From the NCBI GenBank assembly GCA_012295275.1, contig CM022672.1:17687894-17747393 (forward strand): a stretch of 59,500 nucleotides of DNA. Reading direction: 5' to 3'. This DNA is from Chrysomallon squamiferum (Eukaryota > Mollusca > Gastropoda > Neomphalida > Peltospiridae). Under the pieces are notes generated by a model. The model ran no database searches. It had not been told where the DNA came from and worked only from the letters and a program-made list of their open reading frames with translations. Each line of letters starts with the position of its first letter. Position 1 is the first letter of the stretch. Positions 37,701 to 49,681 of this stretch are shown here, one piece after another. The position numbers were made by a program, and so were the translations under genes.

Positions 37701-40700
37701 TATAAAATGTTTTTTGTTTCTTATGATGAATGACTTCTGTGGGAGATTTGCTACCATACTGAAAACATTATCTGAAACGCATTTTTAATGTGACAGAACA
37801 TCAGATGGCATAATTCTGTATTCTGATATACTGCTTACTGACTTCAAGATAATGTACATGCTTTACAGGTACTTTTATCCATAAATCAAGACTTGTTTTA
37901 AAACACCCATATAACGCAAACTTAATCTAACTAACATTTATTTTATTTTTTCTTCAAATGATCATGTTGTCATTCTGGGTCAGTCCTAAATTTTATAAAA
38001 AAAAAATTTCAATTTTTCATTTCCAATTTTAAATACATAAAATAATGTTACTGTATCAACTTACTCAACCAGGTTCCACAGTTTGACTGTACCATCCTGT
38101 GCACAGGATGCCATACAACATGTAGTGTTCTCTAATGACAAGGTAGCCTGGGGGTGAAATACTATAGCACCAACACTGCAGTTATGACCTGGTAAAACAA
38201 TTTTAAAAATGAAAATCAAACATCACTGAAGGGGTATAAAATTTAAAAACAACTGGCCATTAGAGATAAAACAAAAATACAGTACCTAAATGAAGGCTGG
38301 TTTATTTTGTTATCATTCCTTTAATTTATGAAGTTTGTTATGTGATCATTATAAAATGTGTTTTTGAAGCAGTATGGTTTAAAATCACTAGTCAATAGCC
38401 ATATTTATGTAGAATTTTCTAATAATGAAATAGATATTGAGATATTCTTGTAAAGGTAGCTAGACAGAACAAAATATTTTCTATATCAAATAAAAGTAAT
38501 GAAGTGATCTTTTAAAAAAAATAAAAAATAAAAAATGCACTGGGGTGTGCTTAAATGAAGACACTGTCTTTTAAAGGAATGCATCTGAATAAGGTGTACC
38601 AGTTAATACATAGCAACCAAACCATAAACAATGAGTTATCCAGCACTGACATTTAGTAATACTCTTTCAAAAAAACTCACCAAGCATATGATTATATCTA
38701 AGCAAAACTACAGAAAACGATAACTGATAAAAATGTCAAAATATAAGCAATGTATAATAGTGATAATTCAAATTAATTAAATGTTTTTCTAGACTTAAAA
38801 AAATGTAGCTGGCTCACCCCCTGAGATCACGAATGTGTTTACAATCTGGAATGGACCACAGTTTACACAGGCCAGACCTAGAAGAAAACAGTTATTAATA
38901 TTATGTCAAATAATGATAGTCACAGATGCTAATTTTAATGCTTTAATTCAGAGAAAATGTCTCAAAGAGAAAATACTAATTTCTTATTTAATTTTATTTT
39001 ACAAGTATCAACAACAGAAAGAAAAAACAAAAAACAAAACAGCAGCATGTGTGTGTGTGTGTAATATATATATATACATATATATATAGACACACATACA
39101 CATACAGACAAAACCTACAAATATAAATATATAGTTGAATATTACACTGATACAGAGGAAATTATAAATATACAAACTGAACTGAAAATGGTTTTCTAAT
39201 GAAATATATTTAACAGTAATACAAATATACCAGGCATCACAAAATGATGACTAAGGTTGTTTTACAAAGTTTTGTCTGGAATGAATTCTTACCAAGAAGC
39301 TACAGCTAACATACTGGAGTCTGGACTGAACTGACAGAAAGACAGTGGACGACTATCACCAATCTGACTGCACTCGTTAGTTACAGACTGAAAACAAAGA
39401 AATAAAAGTATTCTAATTAATAATACAATTATATAGATACATATACACCATAGAGAGAAATATTACGTAAATAAATGCATGGATCTGAATATAATTTTGC
39501 ATGTGTATCTAAATACTGTGAAGAGAAATGACCTACTAACATGTTATCTATTTTTTGTATTATTCAAATTTAATTTCATTGATTAACAAGAAAAGAAATG
39601 AAAAGTAATAATCCACATAACTGCATAATTAAATCTGAAAACATTTTAATTCATTAAATAAAAAGAAATGCCTGAACAAAGAATTAAAAATGCATCTCTG
39701 ACAACATGCATGTCCCTGTTTGTATATATTTATGTTGAAAATGAGTTGAATGAAATAACTCACTCTTATTCTTTTATGCAGATCTTGTATTGCTGCATTT
39801 CGCTGTGCTGCAGGCATGTTCTTAACAGCCTTCTGCTTCTGTATTCGTTCTTTTGCTCTAAAACAAATATTAAGTATTACTTAAATATAGCTCCATTTTT
39901 TAAAATGAAAGACATACATCAACAGTTTTCTCTTTATTTGTAAACATTCACAAAAGATTAATAACATCCACTAACATAAACCATTCTGACTAAACTAAAA
40001 ATATTTGCCAATGATTAACTAAATACCTTTTTAGAACAAATAATAATTCAATGAACTAAAGTCCTAAAAAAACCACATAATTTACAGCTGCTACCAACCA
40101 GACAAAATAATAATTACCATTAATAATATTATTACTAATAATAAATATAAGAATGGAAATTAAAATTATGCTTAATTCTATTAATGCATACCTTGGAATG
40201 GAATACTGTGCCAACCAGTACCTTGCATCTTTCAGACTTTGTGGTCCTTCATGGTACCAAGTGACATTTTCCTAAAAGAAAAAACAATTTATAAATAAAG
40301 TAAATAAAATACATACATATACAAACAAACAAAATAAAACTGAAATGGATATTTACTATTTGGTAATTTACTCTTTTTAATCACAATGACTGAGTTACAA
40401 AATACAATTTCACAGAACATTCTAAACTTTAGATAGGTGATATAATTTGAATATTATTTCTCAGTCTTGCAATAAATTTATTTGACCTGCCTATTTTCAA
40501 AATCACATGTTGAACTTCATGCTATTATTTATTATTTAAATTATAATTATTATTCTACTTTTATTTTATTATTATTATTTTTTAATATTCTGTTTTAGAA
40601 GACATTTATTTTCTTTTTAATATTTTTTGGCTTCTAAAGACATTTCCTTTTATTCTTCAAAATATTCAGTTTATGAAGGCTTTTTGCAGTTTCTTCTGTA

Positions 40701-41013
40701 ACAATTCTAATCATTATTTTCATTATTTTATTTTATTTTACATTAACAGAGAAATTTAAATTACTGATAAACTAATGTCAGCAAGTCTGTACAACAGTCA
40801 CAGTAAGTAACTGGTATATTCAAGAAAATCAAACTGATATTAGCTAAATATTAAGAGAGCCATATGGAATTACATCAATGCTTCCATTAACAAAAACATT
40901 AGTATAACATGCATTCTAAAGATAAAATCATCAAAAATATATTAATGGAATAATCTAAATCATACTAGATTATATATTTGTGTATGTATATGTTTATATG
41001 TATATATATATGT

Positions 41014-41054
<41 letters not shown>

Positions 41055-43475
41055 ATGTGCATACTCAATTAAGTATTCATTATTATACAAGCTAGTGTTT
41101 AAAACAACAATGAATATGTTTGAGAATAAATTTTGTAATTTAATTTTTTTTTTTTTTAAACCTCTTCTCGTTTTCGTTTGGCAGCTTCTTTTTCTTGTTT
41201 TTTCTGTTTTATTGCATCTTCTCCAATCTGAGATAACAGTTTGCGTAATCTTTCTCTTCTTTCTGCAGGTCCTTCTCCAAACAAACCTGTATTAAAAAAG
41301 TCATAACAACTGAAATTACATTTTTAGAAAAAAACAAAACAAAAACACTTCAAAGAATTCAGAATTATTTTAAATTATAATTTTATTAGGACTGTTTCTA
41401 ATTAAAACTAAAAAAAACCTAAAATAAAGATCTATTGAAATATTTTTCTCTCACAAACTTTACAACATTTTAGAAGATTTGAGAACAGATTCTAATGTGT
41501 GGTTTTTAACTTTTTTTTAAACCCTATACCACCCAAAGCACAATAAACATTCATACTTATTTATTAGACATTCAAAAATAATATATTTTAAATATGCAAA
41601 AGATTAAATTAACTGCTATGAGGTTTTTCCCTTATTTTCAGGGGTTATTTTTTATTTTTGCTAGACAAAGGGTTTTTGTTCTCTTGGTGGTTTTAAGGAT
41701 GTGTTTTTAATGAGAGAAATAGCAAAGAGTTTTTGTTTCTCGTTGAGTTTTTAATATCATCATTAACTTAAGTGTTATCATAAAAGGAATTCTATCCAAC
41801 ATTATCTGAACACATAGAGCTGAATAAAATTAAAATTAAAACTTTTTTGTCAGTGGGTCATGCTTTATCCATAACATTTTTGGTTATGAACTCATCTGCA
41901 TTACTCCCTCCCTGAAAATTTTGGGTTGAAAACCATCTCTTTTTTTATCCATATTTGTTATTAACTATGGTAATAATAATTTTCAACAGTTATAGCAAAC
42001 CTTAGTGTTTTTGTTCACAAAAACATACAACCAATTTTCATTATATGCGAAAAATACTGGCATGACATTTAACATTAAAAAATAGAAAGGTCTTATTTTT
42101 ATCTCAGATGCAAGTATTTTTATACCATGATGAATGGTTTCACTGACCCCTTTTTTTTTCAGCATAAGCAGTTTTTGACAGAATCAGTATACCAGCTGAC
42201 AACACTTAATAATTCATTGCTAACTGGGGTGACTGTGTGTTCTGAGTTAAATATTATTACCTATCTTCTTTCAAATCCTAAATTATTCTGATCTGTAACA
42301 CTGTCTATATCTTTTGCTTTAATTAAACTACAGAGTAATTCACACAGAGGAGTATTTCATCTTGTAACCTGAAAAAATTATACCATCAGATATGCTGATT
42401 TATTTGGTTTACTTCCATGGTGGGCATATTTGCTTTAGCAGGGGAAATGCCTTTTTCTGCCAGTCTATAACTGATTCCCAATCAAATTATTTTTAAAAAA
42501 ACTTGTGTTTGTAAGTCACAATTTAAATATATAACAAAAATAAATTAACCACACACATAAAAATCAACTCACATATAGGTTCTGCAAGATGTCTCAGTGT
42601 TGCTTTGACTTCAGTATCATCAGTGGAAACCTGGATCTGGCGAGCCTTAAAGTGAAAATAAGAAATACGAATAAGAAATAAGAATAAGAAATAAGAACGA
42701 AAAATTTCTTTTCTTGTGGGTTAATATGTATCTACATGCACTTACATATTCTAATAATATAATGCTTCAAGTAACTAATAATTTTAATCTGAATCAAAAT
42801 AATTACACATTTTACCTTTTTTCTTTTTTCAAACTTAGCAAGAATTTCTGCTTGAGTATCAGCTTCACTTTCTTCTATGTCGAAATGACCACCTGGAATT
42901 CAAAATTAAATCATTTTTCTGCTTAACTAAATATTTTAGAAAAAAACATCTCAGTGGATTTAATATCGGTATAACATTCTTTTAGCAGTCACGGTAGCAC
43001 AATTATCTCAAATGCACTATAAAGAATAATTAAACTGTAGAAATACCCTGGTTATCTTAACATTGCAAACAATGAACAACAGATATGTACTTGATATTTG
43101 TACTTATAACACTTTTGTAACATGAATTACTTACATGGTATTTTTAGATAATGCCTTTCAATTTAAAAAAAAATAGTGTATATAGTATTTGTAGATAACA
43201 TTACGATAGCCATAAGTGTGTTTATGATATCTTCTCATGAAAATAACAGCATAGGTCGTATTTTATCTATATAGCCTGAAAATGAGAAAAAGAATCTAAC
43301 CAGGGGTGATGTTGATATTTCCAGATTCTATTCCAGCCTGAACTGCATCAGATGCCAAAGAGCCAGATGTATTCTCATTAGCCAGACGTGCCCGTTCTTT
43401 ATCCTCCAAACTGCCATAATGGAGGATCTTAGACTTCTTTGGCACTACCAGATCAATTTCTTCATCATCAGACAT
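34794..43475 (-). CDS. PRPF4: U4/U6 snRNP protein PRPF4 (Prp4)
   Basis: Fifteen coding exons in transcript order: 43475-43301, 42892-42816, 42645-42573, 41286-41162, 40271-40192, 39857-39764, 39387-39293, 38877-38818, 38188-38065, 37644-37552, 37067-36945, 36634-36527, 36151-36033, 35734-35685, 34952-34794. About 517 residues, against 522 in human. The N-terminal part has [34 protein letters not shown] and [17 protein letters not shown], then the WYHEGP motif; the C-terminal half is seven WD40 repeats with [38 protein letters not shown] and [13 protein letters not shown]4 is a core protein of the U4/U6.U5 tri-snRNP. The start is the ATG at 43475, just after an acceptor (ttacacag), so a 5'UTR exon lies upstream, perhaps with the donor at 44487. 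The exon 38818-38877 to 38065-38188 junction is one base out of phase (see findings). Confidence 0.93.
41011..41053. repeat. TG microsatellite in a PRPF4 intron
   Basis: A nearly uninterrupted TG run, preceded by TATG variants. Short frames across it are artefacts. Confidence 0.9.
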
Positions 43476-44746
43476 GCTGCTCTGTGTAAGTTCATAACAG
43501 CAGTGAAATACATTTGACATTAAAAGCAATATACTGTTAAAAATATTTGATTTTTTTTTTTCAGTATGTAGCAAAACATAATTGATTTTTAAAATCGCAA
43601 TAATTTTAAAATAAAGACAGGAGTTGTTTCTATTGCATATTACAGAAAGCATATTTAATTTTCTTCATTTAATTTTTATATTTTAAAATAACAGAATTAG
43701 TTTCTTCTTAAAGTATTTTTTAAATATATTGATTTGTGTGCATTTGGCAATACTATGAACTGGCTTATTTACAGTTTCCAACAGATCATATTTAGAGATA
43801 ATTATGTAAAAATTTTAAATGGACAGGTATGTTATGCTGGTAAGTTTCTTATCAATTAATTCAATTACTTCTGTAGAAGGAATGCAGGGATCACTGAATA
43901 CATGTTTAATGACAGCTTGAAACAAAACTACAATGCTGTTACACCGATGGTGGATATTCAGAAATAGACATAAAATAAGTTAATAGTATGTAATAAATCT
44001 ATATATAGTAATATACATATGATATATGATAATGATTGAATTTGCACTCAACGACAATGTAATACAGTTATACAGTCATTAAATAAATTTATGTCGATAT
44101 ATACTGATAATCATAATAACAACGTTCACCCTGACTCAAATAAAGTGTTGTTTTTTGTGTGTGTTTTTGTATTTTAAAAAGTTTTCAGTTTGAACTGGTT
44201 AGTTAACCGCCTGGAAACCGGTTGAATGTTTGAGTTAAGGAGAGAACTCGACACGTTTTTGTTATTTATAGTTAATGTTAATAGCTTACTAAAGTCAACT
44301 TCACATTCCATAACAATATCTGAAACAAATTAATATTAAAATTTGTGAATTTTTATTTTATTTATTAATACTATTAATACTAATAGTATTAAAATTTATA
44401 ATAAAGTACGAAATTATGTAGGATTTTTGTTTTGTTTGTTTTCATTATCTACTATCGACTTATCATCTATTATTTATATTTACTAACCTGCACCTTAAGT
44501 AATTTTTAAAAATATATTTCAGTCTTTGTGTTGGTATGTATCTGGTCAACACAGTTGATCGTTCAGGTTTCGTTCAATGGACGCAGACATCTTTAATACC
44601 GGTAACTGAGTAAAATGTTATATGTGATATGTTACAACCAGAAATAGCGATATAAATAGGTCAAACGGTTTATAAATATATTTTATTATTCTTTTATTCA
44701 CATTATCAGTGACCATTTTATTAATTATAATATCATTATTTATTTA

Positions 44747-44777
<31 letters not shown>

Positions 44778-45089
44778 TCATTATTATTATTATTGTTATT
44801 ATTTTGTATTATTAAAAAATTAAAATCATCTTAAGCAGAATTTTCAAAAACATTGTTTCATTTTCAATGGAGTTTACCGGTATTTAAACTGATGCAGAAA
44901 AGTTTACCGTTTCTTTACTCGCTTTTTTCCCAAACTGTTTTCTGTTAGAAATCATACAATGGTAACAAATAATAACGACACCGGTCGCACCGGAAATATT
45001 TTAAGGGTTTTACTTTATTTATTACGCTTATTGACTTAGTACTAGTCAGCTTGAAAGTTGGATTTTGGTCATGAAAAATTTCGTTCACG
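43476..45089. promoter_or_regulatory. Head-to-head upstream region of PRPF4 and CDC26
   Basis: Separates the start codons of PRPF4 (minus) and CDC26 (plus). A minus-strand donor (GTTAGT, ending at 44487) and the acceptor just before the PRPF4 ATG suggest a PRPF4 5'UTR intron of about 1 kb. The true promoter interval would then be only about 44.55-45.09 kb. Long TTTA/TA runs lie at 44740-44780. No coding frame was seen. Confidence 0.45.
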
Positions 45090-45323
45090 ATGTTGCGAAG
45101 GAATCCTACTCGAATCGAACATAAAATTGACGATCTTGAGGAGTTTGAAAACTTTAAAAAGGAAAAAGAAAATGAACAACGAAAGCAAAAGCTTGCTGTG
45201 TTCGACAGTTCATTAACAGATTCCAGTGAAACATCCATGCGTAGCAGAACGGAAGCGGTACATGCACGAATTGGTTACGACCCAAAGCCAATTAAACATC
45301 CAACCCGACTTCCAATACAGTGA
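45090..45323 (+). CDS. CDC26: Anaphase-promoting complex subunit CDC26
   Basis: A single-exon 77-residue protein. MLRRNPTRIEHKIDDLEEFE at the N terminus matches human CDC26 ([20 protein letters not shown]) closely, and a C-terminal RIGYDPKP matches RIGYKPQP. The N terminus of CDC26 threads through the TPR superhelix of APC6/CDC16 and stabilises the complex. The middle is charged and coiled-coil-like (about residues 16-40) and then Ser/Thr-rich. Human CDC26 is 85 residues, so this is nearly full size. It is divergent from PRPF4 and followed after 174 bp by SNRNP35 on the same strand. No AATAAA occurs in that gap. Confidence 0.93.
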   Translation: MLRRNPTRIEHKIDDLEEFENFKKEKENEQRKQKLAVFDSSLTDSSETSMRSRTEAVHARIGYDPKPIKHPTRLPIQ

Positions 45324-45497
45324 TAAAAACATTATTTCGAAACGTTATTACAAGTCATAAAATATTGTTCATATGAAACAGAAGTAATAATAACAGGGAA
45401 CGTTAATTTGTGCGTTTATTGAAAATATAAAGTTTTGCAACATCATTTTTGTGTCATTTACTCAGTTTGTTGTATAGTGAAAAAACAAATATTAAAA

Positions 45498-46247
45498 ATG
45501 GTGTTCACTGGCATTCCAACTGTCTACAATCCATTGAAAGCAGGAAGCATTGATGGCACTGACACTGAACCACATGACCATGCTGTGTTTCGGGCTATGA
45601 ATGCAACATACAAACCTAATAAATTTGTATGTGGAGACCCAGAAGCTACTGTGTTTGTTGCAAGACTTAATCGAGTTAAAACTAATGAAGAATCTCTCCA
45701 GAAAGCATTTGACAAATTTGGTAAAATAAAACATATAAGAGTTGTTAGAAATATTGTGACAGGATTTTCACAAGGATATGCTTTCATTGAATTTGAAGAT
45801 GTTAAGTCTGCAATATGTGCCAGTCGGGATGGAAACAACATGGTAGTGGATGACTTTGAGCTTCTTGTTGATATGGAATGTGAAAGAACTTTAAAAGGAT
45901 GGATTCCAAGGCGACTTGGGGGAGGATTTGGAGGAAAGAAGGAATCTGGACAGCTTAGGTTTGGATGTAAAGACAGGCCATTCCGTAAACCATTTATAAT
46001 TGGAGAAGAAAAAACATTTGAAAGGAAGTTAAGCAGAAGTGATGAATATTGCAGAGATTATAAAATCCCAGGAAGGTCTGGAAACCAAGATGATGAAGAC
46101 CGTTCACAGAGAGAGCACATCAGTAGAAATGAATTTAGGAAGAGGAGGCGGTCCAGGTCAAGATCAAGGTCAAGGTCTCCCAACAGATCCAGAAGAAGAC
46201 CCAGAGATACAAGTAGAGAGAATCACAGACATAAATACAGGGACTGA
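45498..46247 (+). CDS. SNRNP35: U11/U12 snRNP 35 kDa protein
   Basis: A single exon, 249 residues (human about 246). The N-terminal YNPLKAGSIDGTD and PHDHAVFRAM, the RRM with RNP2 VFVARL (residues 52-57) and RNP1 GYAFIEF (93-99), and RTLKGWIPRRLGGGFGGKK after the RRM are all hallmarks of SNRNP35. The tail (about 215-249) is rich in Arg-Ser and Arg-Glu. The protein is the U1-70K counterpart of the minor (U12-type) spliceosome. I chose the ATG at 45498 over the in-frame ATG at 45435 because the family homology begins there and the 21 extra residues are Cys/Ile-rich and unlike the family; a possible acceptor (tttactcag) at 45464 also lies between them. It is 174 bp downstream of the CDC26 stop. 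Confidence 0.93.
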   Translation: MVFTGIPTVYNPLKAGSIDGTDTEPHDHAVFRAMNATYKPNKFVCGDPEATVFVARLNRVKTNEESLQKAFDKFGKIKHIRVVRNIVTGFSQGYAFIEFEDVKSAICASRDGNNMVVDDFELLVDMECERTLKGWIPRRLGGGFGGKKESGQLRFGCKDRPFRKPFIIGEEKTFERKLSRSDEYCRDYKIPGRSGNQDDEDRSQREHISRNEFRKRRRSRSRSRSRSPNRSRRRPRDTSRENHRHKYRD

Positions 46248-47166
46248 CTTCACTGTACAGAGACAATCATAGCCAGCAATTTAGACTGATTTAAATTGAA
46301 CATCAAGTACTGTTTCAATTATTTCAAAAACAATTTTTTAATTCTTATGTACATTTGAAATAAAACATTCTGGACATTTATTGTTTTTCTTTCAATTAAT
46401 ATTGTTGGATGTGTCAGTTTTTTCCTTTAAATTAAATGTGTTTGTGGATATATTTATATGTGTGTGTGTGTGTGTAAGATCTATAAATATTTTCACATTT
46501 GCTTCCTTGTGTAACTATTCATGTCTGCCTGTGTGTCGAATATGGTCATATATGTACATATATTTCTTTTTTTTTTTCTTTTCTTTTTTGTTAGCATGCA
46601 TGTCTATAATGTATCTAACTCTGCATTTATGGGTGTGCCTGTCTATGGATGTTACTGTGCATACATGGGTTCTAAGCAGTTCAGTTAATGTACATGTGTG
46701 TGTGTGTCTATATACTTTCACTTGGACACACAAAGTTATTAACACATACACATATACAAGTAGCATGACACTAAATTAGACAGATGAATTTTTTGACATG
46801 CTGCTTAATTTCAAAAAGGAATAATTTTTTTGGTCATATTTATTCAAAGAGAATTAACTGTTGTTAACCTGTAAGCACAGAATTAAAACCAGTTTGAAGA
46901 TTACACAGTATTACCCATCAAATTTTCTACAAATATATTATACATAATGCAATATTTTGCTCATTGTTAAAAAAAAAGAAGAAGAAACATACAAAAAAGA
47001 AATATTGAAAGATAGAACATTTTGAATTATTAATATTGTAAAGATATTTTAAGTGGCATTTAATTGCATAGAAAATTACATCTGTAAAGTCTTATGTTAT
47101 ATTCAATTAGTGGCTGGTTCAAAATAATGTTCATAACTATGGGATGTTGGATAAGAAACCCAAAAG

Positions 47167-47201
<35 letters not shown>

Positions 47202-47716
47202 AAGGTTAGAAATAAAAATATACAATATGATACAATTAATTTTATTTTCAGGTGATGTCATTTTAATTATAATGCAGTCATTCATACCTCCTTAGTCATA
47301 CAGCTTTATATTAAAGGCTAGGGTATGATTTTCTGTATACATAAAAGTTATTATAAATGATTATTTTTGCTAAGCAACAAAAAAGTCCATTGAATAACTA
47401 ATGTTTTTTATATTTTTGTATTTAATTTTTTTAATATATATGATCACTGAACAATTTAGTTTAGTAAATGAAATATATGTATGCCCCAACTTTGGAGTTT
47501 TTCGAGTTACGTGCAGTCGCCAGGTTGATTTTATGCTTTGTGTTACGAGCCAAAATCCGAGTTACGAGCCAGTTTCAGATACGCCGCCGTTAGTTGGCGC
47601 ATAGAACAACACAACATCCGGCCATCATCCCGCGTCTCACTCGTTTACTTCACGTGGTTACATCGGCTAGAAAGTACCTCTGTTGTGTTGTGCTCGAAAT
47701 ATATTATTTTTCTGAC
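46248..47716. other. SNRNP35 3'UTR and intergenic DNA
   Basis: After the SNRNP35 poly(A) signal the DNA is AT-rich with TG, T and A runs, including a long A tract at 47170-47201. The frames at 46381-46779 and on the opposite strand are low-complexity. From about 47480 the base composition rises, marking the start of the Tigger-like remnant. Confidence 0.6.
46359..46364 (+). promoter_or_regulatory. SNRNP35 poly(A) signal
   Basis: AATAAA 112 nt after the SNRNP35 stop; the first one downstream of either CDC26 or SNRNP35. Confidence 0.6.
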
Positions 47717-47717
47717 C

Positions 47718-47935
47718 GTGGATCCTAAGAAAGTGAGTGCAAAGGACAGTGTTGAGAAGAAGAAGCAGATGATGTCTGTTGAATTAAAGCTTGAATTCAT
47801 AGAAAAACTTGAGCTAGGTGTGCATGTAGTCGACTTGGCTATGCAGTACGAGCGAGGTACTTCTATGATATGTACCATACTGAAGCTGAAAAGGCTGTAA
47901 CTCCAGCCAAAGGCGTCAAAATAATTGTTCTGATC
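47718..47935 (+). pseudogene. Tigger/pogo-family transposase fragment, decayed
   Basis: The frame encodes an N-terminal helix-turn-helix of the CENP-B/Tigger type (DPKKVSAKDSVEKKKQ, then KLEFIEKLELGVHVVDLA and STYICTIL-like residues). It breaks after about 57 codons, and the continuation (AEKAVTPAKGVKII) is in another frame. The expected start codon is GTG. Nothing of the DDE catalytic domain is visible, so this is a 5' fragment of a dead copy. Sequence from about 47480 and up to about 48640 may belong to the same insertion, because both sides contain GAGTT-T-rich and ACGTG-like words in opposite orientation, but I could not fix termini. Confidence 0.7.
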
Positions 47936-48731
47936 TCCAAGATAAATACACTTTACAAAACCAGTTTATTTCTTTATAGTCTCTTTTATTTTGTTTTTTT
48001 ATACAATATTTGTCATTTATAAATTCATTTTTCTTATTTAAAAACATGTTACTGATGAATAGTAAATCAAGGGCTCAAAACTATATTTTATTCACTGTAT
48101 TTAAACATAATAATGCGAACTGAAGATAATACCCAATTTATGATGAGAACTGCTTTGATATTAAAATCAGCTAATATATGTTCATCGCAGTCGTTTACAA
48201 TGAGATATTAACGTAATGTTTTTCACAGATTGAAAATATTGTTAATTTATGCACAGAGTTTTTGTCAGTACATACTGAGGAAAAAATTAAATTGAAAAAG
48301 CCCATAAATTTATATTTTATGTTGTTTATTAATATCGTTTATGAAGCGGACTAATTTATGATAATTTAAACATTTATTGTTTTTATGCGTGTGCAGTGTT
48401 CATACGATATTCATAGACAAAATAATGCCACAGATATTAGCTAATACGTATTGTTGTATTGTGTTCACTGGTAACACCTGGGGTTAATATAACTATTTTG
48501 TTCACTGTATTTAAATATAATAAGTGGAACTAAAGACTAATGAACGTAATGAACTTAATATGATGAGTTACGGGTTACTTGGTACGCGTAACCTGTACTT
48601 TGGGAAAGAATGTAAAAGCCCACGTCAAAAAACTCGGATTATCAACTTTATTTCACTCAATATAGATAATTCATAATTTTTCATAAATCATTAATTTGTT
48701 TCTCATAATTAGCCACCTTTACAGACATTTG

Positions 48732-48820
<89 letters not shown>

Positions 48821-49681
48821 TTGTGTGTGTGTTTCTGTCTGTTTCTCTCTCGTCTCCAAAACCACGCAGCTAGTTTATTTCACAGCACTTAACATCAATT
48901 TACTCAAATGAATACCGGCTGAATGTAATCAAAACGTTGTGACATTCACACAGACAGCACCCACGGGAACAGCATAATTATCAGTAACAAATCAGTGTGA
49001 TTCAATTTAGCACGATATCAATTTTACGTCATTTTATTACTTTTGATACATGAATTTTTTCGACGCATGTCTGTTTCACTTTAAAACGAAAATGTGTGCT
49101 TACTGAAAATTTTACACAACACTATGTTCTTTCTGAATTTCTCCATTCACCTTTGAGCCATTGTAGCATTTGACAATGGCTATGGATTATCAAATCAGTG
49201 GCATTTAATGCACATTAACATGTAATGCAAACATGGATTTTAATAGAAATAGTTTGTTTAACAGACCTAAATTAAACAGAGAGAGAGAGAAAATAGAACA
49301 TTAATAATTACAAACCAAAACTCTTCATCGCATTTTCTCTCTCTTTATATTACAACTTTATTAAAGTAGCCAGACATTGTCTCAAGAGAGAGAAAGAGTA
49401 AGAAAAAGGGGGAGAAAGAAAGCTGGGGGGGACATCGAGGAAGGAAGAGAGAGAAAACATTTTTGTTTGATTTTTCTGAGATTTTTCATCAGATTGACAA
49501 AAGACTAAAACTGAAAAGAAAAAGGGGCGAAAAAAAGCTATTTGTATCTGTTATATCAAAAAGTTATTTTATTTTTTATGTTAGGATTTGAAGTTGTAGG
49601 ATAATCAATACAATGCGTTATTTTCAAATGTGTAAGAAAAAACGGATAATTTATTTTTCAAGAGTGACTCTTTAAATTCCT
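47936..49681. other. Intergenic DNA before the neuropeptide duplication
   Basis: Contains the possible right part of the Tigger remnant, the long CT/GT microsatellite and a purine-rich GA stretch at 49278-49460. No coding frame stands out. Confidence 0.55.
48734..48832. repeat. CT then GT compound microsatellite
   Basis: An uninterrupted CT run to 48808, followed by GT units with one TT interruption. It translates as alternating Leu-Ser, which explains the false frame there. Confidence 0.95.

Noticed and set aside
45435-45497. Upstream in-frame ATG of SNRNP35 adding 21 residues
   Set aside because: The family begins at the later Met, and the extra residues are Cys/Ile-rich and overlap a probable acceptor.
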